64,000 nt of DNA, taken from JACCTU01 sp963769665 (GTDB lineage: Bacteria; Actinomycetota; Thermoleophilia; Gaiellales; Gaiellaceae). A program made the position numbers and the translations under genes. Positions 42,733 to 51,262 of the stretch are shown here, piece after piece. The notes under the pieces were generated by a model. It had not been told where the DNA came from. It searched no databases and saw only the letters and a program-made list of their open reading frames with translations. The first letter of the stretch is position 1; each line of letters begins with the position of its first letter. Location of the stretch: NCBI GenBank assembly GCA_963769665.1, contig CAVYMQ010000003.1, forward strand, positions 1,674,001 to 1,738,000, given 5' to 3'.

Positions 42733-44640
42733 CTACGCGGCTTCGCGGTCGTAGATCAGCGCGTTTTCGAAGGCGCTGAAGCGTTTCTGCACGCCGCCGC
42801 CTCGTGGGCCGGTCTGGAGCACCTGGAAATCGACCATGAGCTTGAGGTCGCGGGCGAACCGTTCGGCCAGAGTGAGTTCGCTTTCGTCGGAGCTCTCGCG
42901 CCAAATCGTACGCCACTGGTTCACCGGGACCAATGCGAAGACATAGAGCGGGTAGGCGTTGTCTAGGTGTTCGTTGCGGCGGCGTACCGCGTACACCCGT
43001 CGGATCTCGTCTGTCCAGATCGCCGCTGAGCGAACTTCTTCGAGTTGCTCTTCGGACAGGTCGTGTTGGACGAATTCGTCTTCGAGCCGGACCGCTTGTC
43101 GTTCTGCGCCCGCCGCTTCGAGCACTCTGACCTGTCGCTCAGCACGCTTGTCGTACGCACGGGCTTGGTCGTGTCGGCCGCGTTCGCCGAGGAACTCGGA
43201 CGCGAGCGCGCAGCCCGTTAGGACGGCATCGGCTTCATGGTCGATCGCGCGGTCTAAGTGGGAGAGCCCGGCTTCGTCGCCTTGCTCGAGGAGGAGCCGG
43301 CCGATCGCGTAGTTCGCGAAGCCGTCGGTCGGATCGTTGGCTAGGAGTTCGCGGTAAAGGAGCAGGCCGCGGTCTGCGCCGCGGAGCACTTCCGTCAGTT
43401 CGGCTCGTTCGCGTGCCTCCTCGACCGGTAACGACCCGTCTGCCGCCCGCTGCTCGAGGTCGCGCAGGCGAGCACGAGAGCGTTGGCCGTCGAGGTAGCG
43501 GTCCTGCCACGCGTCTTCGATCGAGGCGTGCCAGAGTTCGTCGAGTGCGTCGACGAGTGTTCGCTCCAGGGTGCCGAGGTACTCGTCGGCGGCGCTGCTG
43601 GGAGATGTTGCCTCGGCAGCTGCAAGGACCTCTAACGGTGCGAGCCCGAGGCTGAGGATCCGTTCCTCCGTTGAGGGATGGGTGTCGTCGGCGGCTGGCT
43701 CGTGGTGGAGTTCGCTTTCCATCCAGAAGCGTGCTCGCTCGTCGTCGCGTCCTGCCTTGAGCTCTGCCCGGATCGCCCCGAACGCGCTGCGGGGCACTTG
43801 CGCTTGGTGGGTCGCGCGTTCGTAGACGCGCGGCCAGTAGTAGCGGCCGAGTTGCCTTGCGGCGAGCGTGCCGACGAGCAGGGAGGAGGAGACGGCGAGC
43901 GGCCCGGCCGCCTGTGCGGCGGCTCGGTCGGCCTCGAACTCGTGCGCACGGCGAAGCGGGAAGCTGTAGGCGTCGAAGCGGGGGACATACCACTCGAAGA
44001 AGCGGCGAAACGGCCAAGTCATCACGCTGCGACGCTGCTCGAGCCTGTCCAGCAGCTGCCACCACGTTGCGCGAATCCGGTAAACCCAGCTTCCGAAGCG
44101 GCCGTGGTTCTTGGACAGGTGACCGAGCTCGTGAGCGACCACTGCGCGCAGCTGCTCGGCCGACATTGCCTGCATGTAGGGGAGGCCGAGGGTCAGGTAG
44201 TTGCGGCTCCGGAGAATCAGCCCGCGGCGGGGGATCTGCACGATCGAGGCGTTCGCGGCACCGTCGACGAGCACGCTATGCACTTCAGGCCCGCGAACCG
44301 CGACGCGCACCTCATCGATCATCTCGAAGAGCTCAGGCGCCTGCTCACGATGAACCTCGAGCCCTTGCGGCGGGTCAAACTTGACGGCCAAGGAGCGGAA
44401 GATCACGTAGCCCAGACCGACAATCGGGATCAACAGCTTCACGAGCGCGAACGCGCCTACGACGGCGATGTAGATGACAAGACCCGCGAAACCCGTGAGC
44501 GCCAGCAACGCAACGCCGATCGCGGCATAGCCCAACGCTCCGAGCAGCGCGACCTTGCGCGCGTAACCTCGCTGGTCCTCTCGAGCCTCAGGCTCGAGCT
44601 TGTGGACGAGTGCCCGCCACTCCTCTGCGCTCATCGCCAT
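42733..44640 (-). CDS. M48-family membrane metalloprotease with TPR-like tail
   Basis: This 635-aa protein has three N-terminal transmembrane helices (about 28-85) followed by the HtpX/Oma1-type protease domain with HELGH (170-174, in RAVVAHELGHLSKNHG). The rest (about 330-560) is helical and TPR-like (LLYRELLANDPTDGFANYAI). It probably degrades misfolded membrane proteins at the inner membrane. A small membrane protein gene lies 5 bases upstream. Confidence 0.88.
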   Translation of the reverse strand: MAMSAEEWRALVHKLEPEAREDQRGYARKVALLGALGYAAIGVALLALTGFAGLVIYIAVVGAFALVKLLIPIVGLGYVIFRSLAVKFDPPQGLEVHREQAPELFEMIDEVRVAVRGPEVHSVLVDGAANASIVQIPRRGLILRSRNYLTLGLPYMQAMSAEQLRAVVAHELGHLSKNHGRFGSWVYRIRATWWQLLDRLEQRRSVMTWPFRRFFEWYVPRFDAYSFPLRRAHEFEADRAAAQAAGPLAVSSSLLVGTLAARQLGRYYWPRVYERATHQAQVPRSAFGAIRAELKAGRDDERARFWMESELHHEPAADDTHPSTEERILSLGLAPLEVLAAAEATSPSSAADEYLGTLERTLVDALDELWHASIEDAWQDRYLDGQRSRARLRDLEQRAADGSLPVEEARERAELTEVLRGADRGLLLYRELLANDPTDGFANYAIGRLLLEQGDEAGLSHLDRAIDHEADAVLTGCALASEFLGERGRHDQARAYDKRAERQVRVLEAAGAERQAVRLEDEFVQHDLSEEQLEEVRSAAIWTDEIRRVYAVRRRNEHLDNAYPLYVFALVPVNQWRTIWRESSDESELTLAERFARDLKLMVDFQVLQTGPRGGGVQKRFSAFENALIYDREAA

Positions 44641-44644
44641 CGAG

Positions 44645-44833
44645 CTACCGCTGGCGGTTCCGCCAGCCGTACCAGACGCCGAGCGGCAGCATCAAGAGGG
44701 CAACCAGACCGACGACGCTCGCCCCCGCGCCATCGAGCGGCTGGCCCGAGACACCCACGACGAACCCACCGAGCAGGCTCCAACCGAAGTACAGGACGAT
44801 CGGGGTAAGAACGACGTGGGCGGCAGCACGCAT
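44645..44833 (-). CDS. Small membrane protein
   Basis: This 62-aa protein has two transmembrane helices (VVLTPIVLYFGWSLLGGFVV; VVGLVALLMLPLGVWYGW). It lies just upstream of the M48 protease gene and may be its partner. No family recognised. Confidence 0.6.
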   Translation of the reverse strand: MRAAAHVVLTPIVLYFGWSLLGGFVVGVSGQPLDGAGASVVGLVALLMLPLGVWYGWRNRQR

Positions 44834-45012
44834 GCGTAAGAAATCGGGCGGGGTTGTGGCTCCCGACGCCCCTCGAACGAGGGAACCGGGTGACGAAAGA
44901 CAAACGGCCCGGTGGCGAGGCCCGGCCGTCTGTCAGTTCGAACGCAGGTGTGGTCGCGTATTGAGTTCGCTGTTCAGCCGCGAAGACCAACAAGCGACAA
45001 GCGTGAACGCGG

Positions 45013-45034
45013 AATTTTGCCCAAACTTTTGCCC
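45013..45034 (+). repeat. Tandem TTTTGCCC motif, copy C
   Basis: ATTTTGCCCAA and ACTTTTGCCC lie 86 bp inside the right attachment repeat, matching copies A and B. The 286 bp from 44834 to 45119 otherwise show no gene. Confidence 0.6.
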
Positions 45035-45119
45035 GTCTGAGCGGATGTGGCGTGATCTCAGGCCACTGGACGGCACGGGAAACCCACGATCTAGCCGGAC
45101 TCGACCCGACTCAGGCTGA

Positions 45120-45161
45120 CTCATAACCCGGAGGTCGCAGGTTCAAATCCTGCCCCCGCTA
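45120..45161 (+). repeat. attR: 42-bp tRNA-fMet 3' repeat
   Basis: It is identical over 42 bp to 4191-4232, starting in the anticodon loop. It is followed by a different terminator, which is probably the original one of the host tRNA gene before insertion. Confidence 0.9.
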
Positions 45162-45170
45162 TGTGAGTCC

Positions 45171-45200
45171 AAGAGGGGGAACCTGAGGTTCCCCCTCTTT
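45171..45200 (+). terminator. Original tRNA terminator downstream of attR
   Basis: AAGAGGGGGAACC and its complement GGTTCCCCCTCTT form a 13-bp stem around TGA, followed by T. It suits the uninterrupted tRNA gene. Confidence 0.8.
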
Positions 45201-45303
45201 CGATCTCCCCTTCGCCCGCCATCGGACCGTCGCGTCTGGCGGGGCGATGAGTTTCGTCGGGCACTGCGGTCTAAGGGACGACAACGACGAGCAGGAGGAT
45301 CCC

Positions 45304-45705
45304 ATGTCCAAGGTGAAGCCCAAGCTGAACCTCACACAGGTCGGCCGTGTCTGTGTCACCGTCGCCGACACCGATCGGGCGATCGACTTCTACGTCGATG
45401 CGCTCGGCTTCGAGAAGACGGTCGACGTCCCGATGGGCGACTCGTACCGCTGGGTCGAGGTCGCACTGCCTGGCGCGGTTACGACCATCGCGCTTGCGCC
45501 GCCGCCAGAGGGAACCGAGGCAGGAGGCAGCCAGACCGGTATCTGCATCGACACGTCGGACGTCGACGCGGATCACGCCGCGCTGAAAGCCGCTGGAGCC
45601 GACGTCGACGACGAGATCTCGCGGTGGGGAGAGCCCGTGCCGCCCATGTTCTGGGTCCGCGACCCGGACGGGAACTCGCTGATCATCGTTCAGCCCTTCG
45701 AGTAG
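45304..45705 (+). CDS. Glyoxalase/VOC-family protein
   Basis: This 133-aa protein has the paired beta-alpha-beta-beta-beta units of the vicinal-oxygen-chelate fold (VCVTVADTDRAIDFYVDAL; FWVRDPDGNSLIIV). Metal ligands by position would include the Glu/His around RWVEVAL. It probably acts on a small metabolite or antibiotic; substrate unknown. GGAGGA lies 7 bases before the ATG. Confidence 0.85.
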   Translation: MSKVKPKLNLTQVGRVCVTVADTDRAIDFYVDALGFEKTVDVPMGDSYRWVEVALPGAVTTIALAPPPEGTEAGGSQTGICIDTSDVDADHAALKAAGADVDDEISRWGEPVPPMFWVRDPDGNSLIIVQPFE

Positions 45706-45754
45706 CCCAACGCGACCTCACGCCTACGAGCAAGCGATCGCAGGAAGTGAGCGG

Positions 45755-48118
45755 CTAGGGAGCAGCGCCGTCGAGGAGCTCGCGGACCCGAACTGCGAGC
45801 TCGTCGCCGCTGAACGGCTTCTGGATGAACCCGGTTCCGGGCCCGAGCCCGGCGCTTCGGATGACCGCGTCGTCGGTGTAGCCGGACATGTACAGCACCT
45901 TCGTCGCGGGCTCGAGCTCGCGGATGCGGTCGATCGTCTGCCGGCCGTTGAGCCCGAGCATGACCATGTCGCTCAGAACGAGCTGGATCGGCCGCTCACG
46001 CGCCTCGAAGCGGAGGATCGCCTCGTCGCCGTCCGCTGCGCCGGCGACCTCGTACCCGCGAGATGCCAGCATCTTCGAGACGATCGACCGGACCGCCGGG
46101 TCGTCCTCGACGAGCAGGATCATCTCGGTTCCTCCGTCGCCGGCGCTCGCCCGCAGGACGCGCTGCGAGGTCGCCTCGTTCCTGCGTAGCGGCAGATAGA
46201 CCGTGAACGTCGACCCGCGTCCGAGGGCGGTGTCCAGGACGACCTGACCGCCGCTCTGCGCGACGATGCCGTGCACGGTCGGGAGTCCTAGACCGGTTCC
46301 CTCGTCACCCTTGGTGGTGAAGAACGGCTCGAAGATGTGCGACGCGATCGCCGCGTCGATGCCCGAGCCTTCGTCGGCGACGCTCAGCACGGCGTGCTGC
46401 GGCTCGTCGCCGTTGCTTTGCTCGGGATCCCCGGTCGTGACCTGAATCCGCAGCACGCCACCGGCAGGCATCGCGTCTCGCGCGTTGACCGCGAGGTTCG
46501 TGATCACCTGCTCGAGCATGCCTCGGTCCGCTTTCACGAGCACGGGTTGCTCTGCGAGCGTCGTCACCAGCTCGACGTTGTCGCCGATCAGCTGCTGCAA
46601 GAGCCCGTCTGTCTCGCGAACGACCTCGTTCAGGTCGAGCACTTCTGGATTCAGCACCTGCCGGCGCCCGAACGCGAGCAGCTGTCTCGTGAGGCCTGCG
46701 GCGCGGTCCGCGGCCGTGAGTACCGCCTCGACGTACTCCGGCACGCCTTCCTCACCACGCTCGAGTTTGCGGAGCGCGAGCTCGCCGTAGCCGCGAATCG
46801 CAACGAGCAGGTTGTTGAAGTCGTGCGCGACGCCGCCCGCAAGCTGGCCGAGTGCCTCGAGCTTCTCCGCCTGGCGCAGCCGATTCTCCAGCTGCGCACG
46901 CTCCCCCTCAGCCGTTCGCCGGTCGGTCTCGTCGAGGGTGACGCCCAGCATTCGTGTCGGCGTGCCGTCCGGGCTCCGGAAGACGGTGCCTCGGCTGATC
47001 ACCCTCCGGATCGCGCCCGAAGGCTGCACGACGCGGAACAACGACTCGTAGGAAGACTCGCCGGACTCGATGACGCGGCGCATCTCTGCGTCGAGAGCGC
47101 CCCGGTCGTCCGGATGGACATGATCGGCCGACGTCTTCAGGGTCGGTCGGTACAGGCGCGGATCGAGGCCGGCGATCTCGTACATGCCCGGCGTCCAGCT
47201 CACCTCGCCGGTTTCGACATTCCAGTCCCAGGCCCCAAGACCAGCGGCTGCTTGCGCGAGCCGGAGGGTCTCCACGCTTCGCATCAGCTCTTCCTCGGCG
47301 AGCTTGCGCTCTGTGATGTCGACCGAGACTCCGAGGATGCGCACCAGGTCGCCGTTCTCGTCACGGCGTCCGGTCGAACGCTCGAGGAGCCAGCGGAGCT
47401 CGCCGTCCGGTCGGACGATCCGGCACTCGTACTCGAGATCCGCGGCGGCGTCGAGCGCGTCCGTCGCCGCGTTCTGTTCGCGTACGCGTTCGCGATCGTC
47501 GGCGTGGACGAGCGCCACGAAGTGCTCGAAGCCGGCGGGATGTTCCACGTCGACTCCGTACAGCATCCGGAGGCCGCTCGACCAGTTCGTCGCACCGGTG
47601 GCGACGTCGAAGTCCCACGTCCCCATCCGCGCGCCTTCCTGGGCGAGCCGGAGGCGCTCCTCGCTCCGCACGACTTCCTGCTCCCGCGCCTGACGCTCGG
47701 TGATGTCATGCGCGATCTCGAAGGTGCCGAGCTGCGTGCCGTCGCGGTCGCAGTACGGACCCTTGGTCGCAAGGAAGACCCGCGTCTCGTCACCGAGCGG
47801 GCCGCTCTCCTCGAACGTCTCGGTGGTCCCGCGTTCGAGGATCAGCCGGTCGGTCTCGGCCATCGCATCAGCGAGCGGACCGGGCGAGACCTCCTGGATC
47901 GTGTGACCGATCAATTCCTCGTGGGACCGCCCGAGCGCCTTCGCGCCGCTCGCGTTGACGGCGATGATCCGGCCGTCGAGGTCCTTGACGAAGATGTAGT
48001 CGGTCGTGCCCTCGATCACCGCGGCGAGCGCGCGGTGTGTCGACTCGGCATCCTCCTCGGCCGCCCGGCGGCGAACGGTGCTCGCCAGGATGTCGCCGAC
48101 GGCGCTGAAGAAGCTCAC
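45755..48118 (-). CDS. Hybrid PAS sensor histidine kinase with receiver domain
   Basis: This 787-aa protein has three PAS domains (about 28-150, 155-275, 285-400), a HisKA dimerisation helix with His432 in LAGGVAHDFNNLL, an HATPase domain (NLAVNARDAMPAGG; GTGLGLPTV) and a C-terminal receiver (LVEDDPAV at the start, Asp in VLSDMVM, Lys in FIQKPF). There are no transmembrane helices, so it senses cytosolic signals, perhaps redox or ligands. It overlaps the response regulator gene by 4 bases. Confidence 0.92.
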   Translation of the reverse strand: MSFFSAVGDILASTVRRRAAEEDAESTHRALAAVIEGTTDYIFVKDLDGRIIAVNASGAKALGRSHEELIGHTIQEVSPGPLADAMAETDRLILERGTTETFEESGPLGDETRVFLATKGPYCDRDGTQLGTFEIAHDITERQAREQEVVRSEERLRLAQEGARMGTWDFDVATGATNWSSGLRMLYGVDVEHPAGFEHFVALVHADDRERVREQNAATDALDAAADLEYECRIVRPDGELRWLLERSTGRRDENGDLVRILGVSVDITERKLAEEELMRSVETLRLAQAAAGLGAWDWNVETGEVSWTPGMYEIAGLDPRLYRPTLKTSADHVHPDDRGALDAEMRRVIESGESSYESLFRVVQPSGAIRRVISRGTVFRSPDGTPTRMLGVTLDETDRRTAEGERAQLENRLRQAEKLEALGQLAGGVAHDFNNLLVAIRGYGELALRKLERGEEGVPEYVEAVLTAADRAAGLTRQLLAFGRRQVLNPEVLDLNEVVRETDGLLQQLIGDNVELVTTLAEQPVLVKADRGMLEQVITNLAVNARDAMPAGGVLRIQVTTGDPEQSNGDEPQHAVLSVADEGSGIDAAIASHIFEPFFTTKGDEGTGLGLPTVHGIVAQSGGQVVLDTALGRGSTFTVYLPLRRNEATSQRVLRASAGDGGTEMILLVEDDPAVRSIVSKMLASRGYEVAGAADGDEAILRFEARERPIQLVLSDMVMLGLNGRQTIDRIRELEPATKVLYMSGYTDDAVIRSAGLGPGTGFIQKPFSGDELAVRVRELLDGAAP

Positions 48119-48516
48119 GCGGAGACGAGCGCTCGCTCGATGGTCGCGATGATCGTGTCGGGGAGCGCGCCCTTCTCGAGGTACTCGGCAGCACCGAGCG
48201 CGAGCACCTCGTCCTCGACGATTCCGCCGGCGAAGCCGGAGTAGACGATGACCCGAGCGTCGGGCGCGACCTGTCGAAGCTCGGGGAGCGCGTCGAGGCC
48301 GCTGCGGACCGGCATCGCGAGGTCGAGCAGGATGACGGTGGGCTGGAGCCGGGTGGCTTGGACGATCGCGTCGTTCCCGTCCGACGCTTCGCCGACCACC
48401 TCGAGCCTGGCGCTTCCGCCGACGATCACACCGAGCAACATCCGCATCGCGTCGTTGTCGTCGCAGATCAGCACGCTCGCTGCTGCGTCGCCGTTCGTGT
48501 GCGCGTTGTTGCTCAA
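48115..48516 (-). CDS. Single-domain response regulator
   Basis: This 133-aa protein is one receiver domain: acidic pocket ICDDNDAMR, phospho-acceptor in ILLDLAMP and the Lys of YLEKGAL. There is no output domain, so it relays phosphate or acts by contact. TTG at 48516 is the apparent start, directly after the upstream TAG. It belongs to the kinase operon. Confidence 0.88.
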   Translation of the reverse strand: MSNNAHTNGDAAASVLICDDNDAMRMLLGVIVGGSARLEVVGEASDGNDAIVQATRLQPTVILLDLAMPVRSGLDALPELRQVAPDARVIVYSGFAGGIVEDEVLALGAAEYLEKGALPDTIIATIERALVSA

Positions 48517-49179
48517 CTAGTTCGGCGCCGTATCGCGGATCAGGTCCTGAAGCGGAACTCCTTGTCGTCGCAATTCGTCGAGTGACCTGCTGACGATCGC
48601 GCGGGCGTTCTCGAGAGCGTCCTGCAGTGCTTCCTTCGATTCGTCGCGCCGATCGAGCTCGAGAGCGAGGTGCGCGACAGAGAGTGACTGCACCACGCCG
48701 TCGTGGAGCTCGAGCACATGTCGCTGCTGCGTCTCCCTGCGCCCGTTCTCCCGCAGTGTCTCGGCATTTCGACGGTCGAATGCTCCCTGGAGGTGCTGGA
48801 ACTCGGCGAAGCGGCGCAAGGTGATGTCGATCGCGCTCTGCAGCTCTTCGGGCCTGCTGTCGACGATGTAGGCGAAGACGCCCCGTGCCGCGGCCTCGTT
48901 GACCCAGACGCCGTCATACGTGTCGAGCAGCGCGATCACCGGGCAGAACGCCTCCGCCACGATCTCCGAAATCTGGTGCAACGCGTGCTCCGCGCTTTCG
49001 CCGAGGCCGACCAGTGCGACGTCGGGGCGTTCCCGTGCCGTCACTGCCGCCACATCCTTGACGTGGATCTCCCGTGCGATCACCTCGTGGCCGAGCCCCG
49101 TGACGACCTTGGCGAGGATCTCAAGTCGATCCGACCGCTGATTCGCGATCAAGACACGAAGGTGGTGAATGCCGCCCAA
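48517..49179 (-). CDS. Receiver-like protein with HisKA_3-type helix but no ATPase domain
   Basis: About 220 aa. Residues 5-125 resemble a response-regulator receiver (VLIANQRSDRLEIL; DVALVGLGE), though the usual phospho-Asp is unclear. Residues 130-215 hold a HisKA_3-like dimerisation helix with candidate His in VLELHDGVVQSL and a following coiled segment. No HATPase domain follows. It could be a phosphotransfer or regulator protein. TTG 49179 has GGAAGG 6 bases upstream. Confidence 0.7.
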   Translation of the reverse strand: MGGIHHLRVLIANQRSDRLEILAKVVTGLGHEVIAREIHVKDVAAVTARERPDVALVGLGESAEHALHQISEIVAEAFCPVIALLDTYDGVWVNEAAARGVFAYIVDSRPEELQSAIDITLRRFAEFQHLQGAFDRRNAETLRENGRRETQQRHVLELHDGVVQSLSVAHLALELDRRDESKEALQDALENARAIVSRSLDELRRQGVPLQDLIRDTAPN

Positions 49180-49467
49180 GCGTTGCCTTCCGTAGTGGAG
49201 AGGGAAGACGAGAGGTTGCGCAGGAGGGCAGACGCTGCTTGCTGACCTAGATGCGTCTCGCTTTCGAGGCCAAATTGTAGCAAATACCACAATTCTGCTC
49301 CAGGTTCGCCAGATCGGTGCTACGTTGGTCTCGAAGCGCGTTTGGCTCTAGCGTTGTAGCCGCCGAGGCTTTCTGCACCATCCTCTCCGTCTGTCACACC
49401 TAGCCTGAGCGCAAGCAGGCGTCCGTTCGGACCCACCTGCCCTGTGACATGAACGAAGGAGCAGCAC

Positions 49468-49776
49468 ATGTTCGCGACCATTCGCCGCTACGACGGTGTG
49501 GACCAGAATCGCATCGTCGAGCTCACCACCAAGGTCAACGAGACGCTTGTCCCGAAGCTGAGCAAGCTCGACGGCTTCAAGGGCTACTACATGATCGAGG
49601 CCGGCAACGGCGTCATCAGCTCGCTCGGGATCTTCGAGACCTCTGAGCAGGTCGAAGAGTCGACGAAGCTCGCCGCCAGTTGGATCAGCGACGAGAAGCT
49701 CGAGACCACGTTCCCGAACCCGCCGAAGATCACGACCGGCAAGGTGCTCTCGCACCGGAACGGCGTCACCGTCTAA
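49468..49776 (+). CDS. Dimeric alpha-beta barrel (ABM-like) protein
   Basis: This 102-aa protein is of the small dimeric ferredoxin-like type: RYDGVDQNRIVELTTKVN, then GYYMIEAGNGVISSLGIFE. Such proteins can be monooxygenases or stress proteins; no catalytic residues are certain. AAGGAG lies ahead of the ATG. Confidence 0.75.
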   Translation: MFATIRRYDGVDQNRIVELTTKVNETLVPKLSKLDGFKGYYMIEAGNGVISSLGIFETSEQVEESTKLAASWISDEKLETTFPNPPKITTGKVLSHRNGVTV

Positions 49777-49800
49777 TCACCAAGTCTCGCGTACGACCCG

Positions 49801-49822
49801 AAGGCCCCGGAGACGGGGCCTT
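49801..49822 (+). terminator. Hairpin terminator
   Basis: AAGGCCCC and GGGGCCTT form the stem, 25 bp after the ABM-like gene. Confidence 0.75.
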
Positions 49823-49876
49823 CGGTCTCTCTCCGGCGAGGTTCCCTGCGCTCAACGCCCGCCGTCGCTGACTACG

Positions 49877-50872
49877 ATGGACCGACGCATGGCGGAGGTC
49901 CAGACACCTGCGACCGGAGAGCTCGGAGCGCAGCTCGAGCAGCACCGGCGCGAGCTGACCGCGTACGCGTACCGGATGCTCGGCTCGTCGTTCGAGGCCG
50001 AGGACGCCGTTCAGGAGACGATGATCCGGGCGTGGCGCGGCTACGAGCGCTTCGAGGGGCGCGCTGCGCTTCGCTCGTGGCTCTACCGCATCGCGACGAA
50101 CGTCTGCCTCGACATGCTGAGCGGACGTGAGCGGCGCGCGCGTCCGATGGACCTCGGGCCCGCGCGCGAGCCGATCGAGTCGAACCTGAACACGCTTCCC
50201 GAAGTGACGTGGATCGAGCCCGTGCCGGCCGGGCTCGTCATGCCCGAGGGGGATCCGGCGGACGTCGCAGTCGCACGCGAGACGATCCGGCTCGCGTTCA
50301 TCGCCGCACTGCAGCACCTGCCGCCGCGCCAGCGCGCCGTGCTGATCCTCTGCGAAGTGCTCCGCTGGCAGGCGACCGAGGTTGCCGAGCTGCTCGAGAC
50401 CACCGTCGCGTCGGTGAACAGCGCGCTTCAGCGTGCACGCGCCACGCTCGCCGACGGCAACGTCGACGTAACGGATCCTTCGCCGCCGCTCGGGGAGGAA
50501 GAGCGCGCGTTGCTCGACCGGTACGTCGCGGCGTTCGAGGCGTACGACATCGACGCGCTGACGAACCTGATCCAAGAGGACGCGACGCAGTCGATGCCGC
50601 CGTTCGACCTCTGGCTGCGCGGCCGCGACGACATCTTCGCGTGGTGGTTCGGGCCGGGCATCGGCTGCCAGGGCTCGCGGCTCGTGCCGACCGTCGCCGC
50701 GAACGGCTCGCCCGCGTACGGGCAGTACAAGCCCGCGGCCGACGGTGGCTACGAGCCGTGGGCGCTCCAGGTGATCGAGATCGCGGATGGGCGAATCGGC
50801 GAGCTCACCTTCTTCCTCGACACGAAAACGTTGTTCCCGCTCTTCGGGCTCCCCGCGCGGCTCGACGCCTAG
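49877..50872 (+). CDS. SigG-like sigma factor with SnoaL-like C-terminal domain
   Basis: This 331-aa protein has ECF regions 2 and 4 (RELTAYAYRMLGSSFEAED; WQATEVAELLETTVASVNSA) followed by a SnoaL/NTF2-like domain (about 205-331, starting near LLDRYVAAFEAYDIDAL). The layout matches the actinobacterial SigG group, in which the tail regulates activity in place of an anti-sigma factor. It converges with the STAS gene, overlapping by 4 bases. Confidence 0.9.
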   Translation: MDRRMAEVQTPATGELGAQLEQHRRELTAYAYRMLGSSFEAEDAVQETMIRAWRGYERFEGRAALRSWLYRIATNVCLDMLSGRERRARPMDLGPAREPIESNLNTLPEVTWIEPVPAGLVMPEGDPADVAVARETIRLAFIAALQHLPPRQRAVLILCEVLRWQATEVAELLETTVASVNSALQRARATLADGNVDVTDPSPPLGEEERALLDRYVAAFEAYDIDALTNLIQEDATQSMPPFDLWLRGRDDIFAWWFGPGIGCQGSRLVPTVAANGSPAYGQYKPAADGGYEPWALQVIEIADGRIGELTFFLDTKTLFPLFGLPARLDA

Positions 50873-51159
50873 CCGGGCAAGACGTCGCGCAGACCCATGA
50901 AGGCGACGAGCTCGAGCAGTTCGGGCGAAGCATCGACGAGCCGAACCTGGCAGCCGTGGCGGCATGCCGCCAGTTGGAGCCGAGCGAGGGCGTCGACCGT
51001 AACGGCGTCGGACTCGACGCCGGTCACCTCGCAGTAGGCGACGCCGGCGCCGCTTCCCTCCAGGAGGGCGCAGACCCGGTCACACAGCCCGGGGAGGTCT
51101 TCCCGGCTAATTGGGCCTTCGATCGCAAAGGTGAGCGTGCTCGCTCCAGGCGAGGTCAT
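50869..51159 (-). CDS. STAS-domain protein (anti-anti-sigma-like)
   Basis: This 96-aa protein has a STAS fold with a small core strand and helix (VAYCEVTGVESDAVTVDALA). The usual phospho-Ser position (D-S-x-G) is not obvious, as DAVTVDAL replaces it. It may regulate a sigma or transporter partner. Confidence 0.75.
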   Translation of the reverse strand: MTSPGASTLTFAIEGPISREDLPGLCDRVCALLEGSGAGVAYCEVTGVESDAVTVDALARLQLAACRHGCQVRLVDASPELLELVAFMGLRDVLPG

Positions 51160-51262
51160 CCCAAGTCAGACCGGTTGCGCCGGTAGAACTCATCGCTGGC
51201 CGACCGATGAGTTCCGCCGCGAGGCCCGGTCTAAGCCTTCGAGACCGAGAGAAAGGACGCCG

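Larger units (their letters stand above)
4191..45161. mobile_element. tRNA-fMet-integrated genomic island (about 41 kb)
   Basis: The region is bounded by exact 42-bp direct repeats of the tRNA-fMet 3' end. It contains a tyrosine integrase with all catalytic residues, an excisionase-like HTH gene, a ParB-MT-A70 protein, two defence-like operons and a toxin/immunity pair. The integrase lies 7 kb from the left end rather than next to an attachment site. A third, decayed tRNA copy lies at 5371-5429. The region may therefore be a composite of at least two insertions, 4.2-5.4 kb and 5.4-45.2 kb. Whether the 20-45 kb part arrived in the same event cannot be told here. Confidence 0.8.

Noticed and set aside
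46337..48244. A 635-codon plus-strand frame opposite the hybrid kinase
   Set aside because: It is the antisense of a well-supported kinase gene, with no domain and with high Arg/Val composition.
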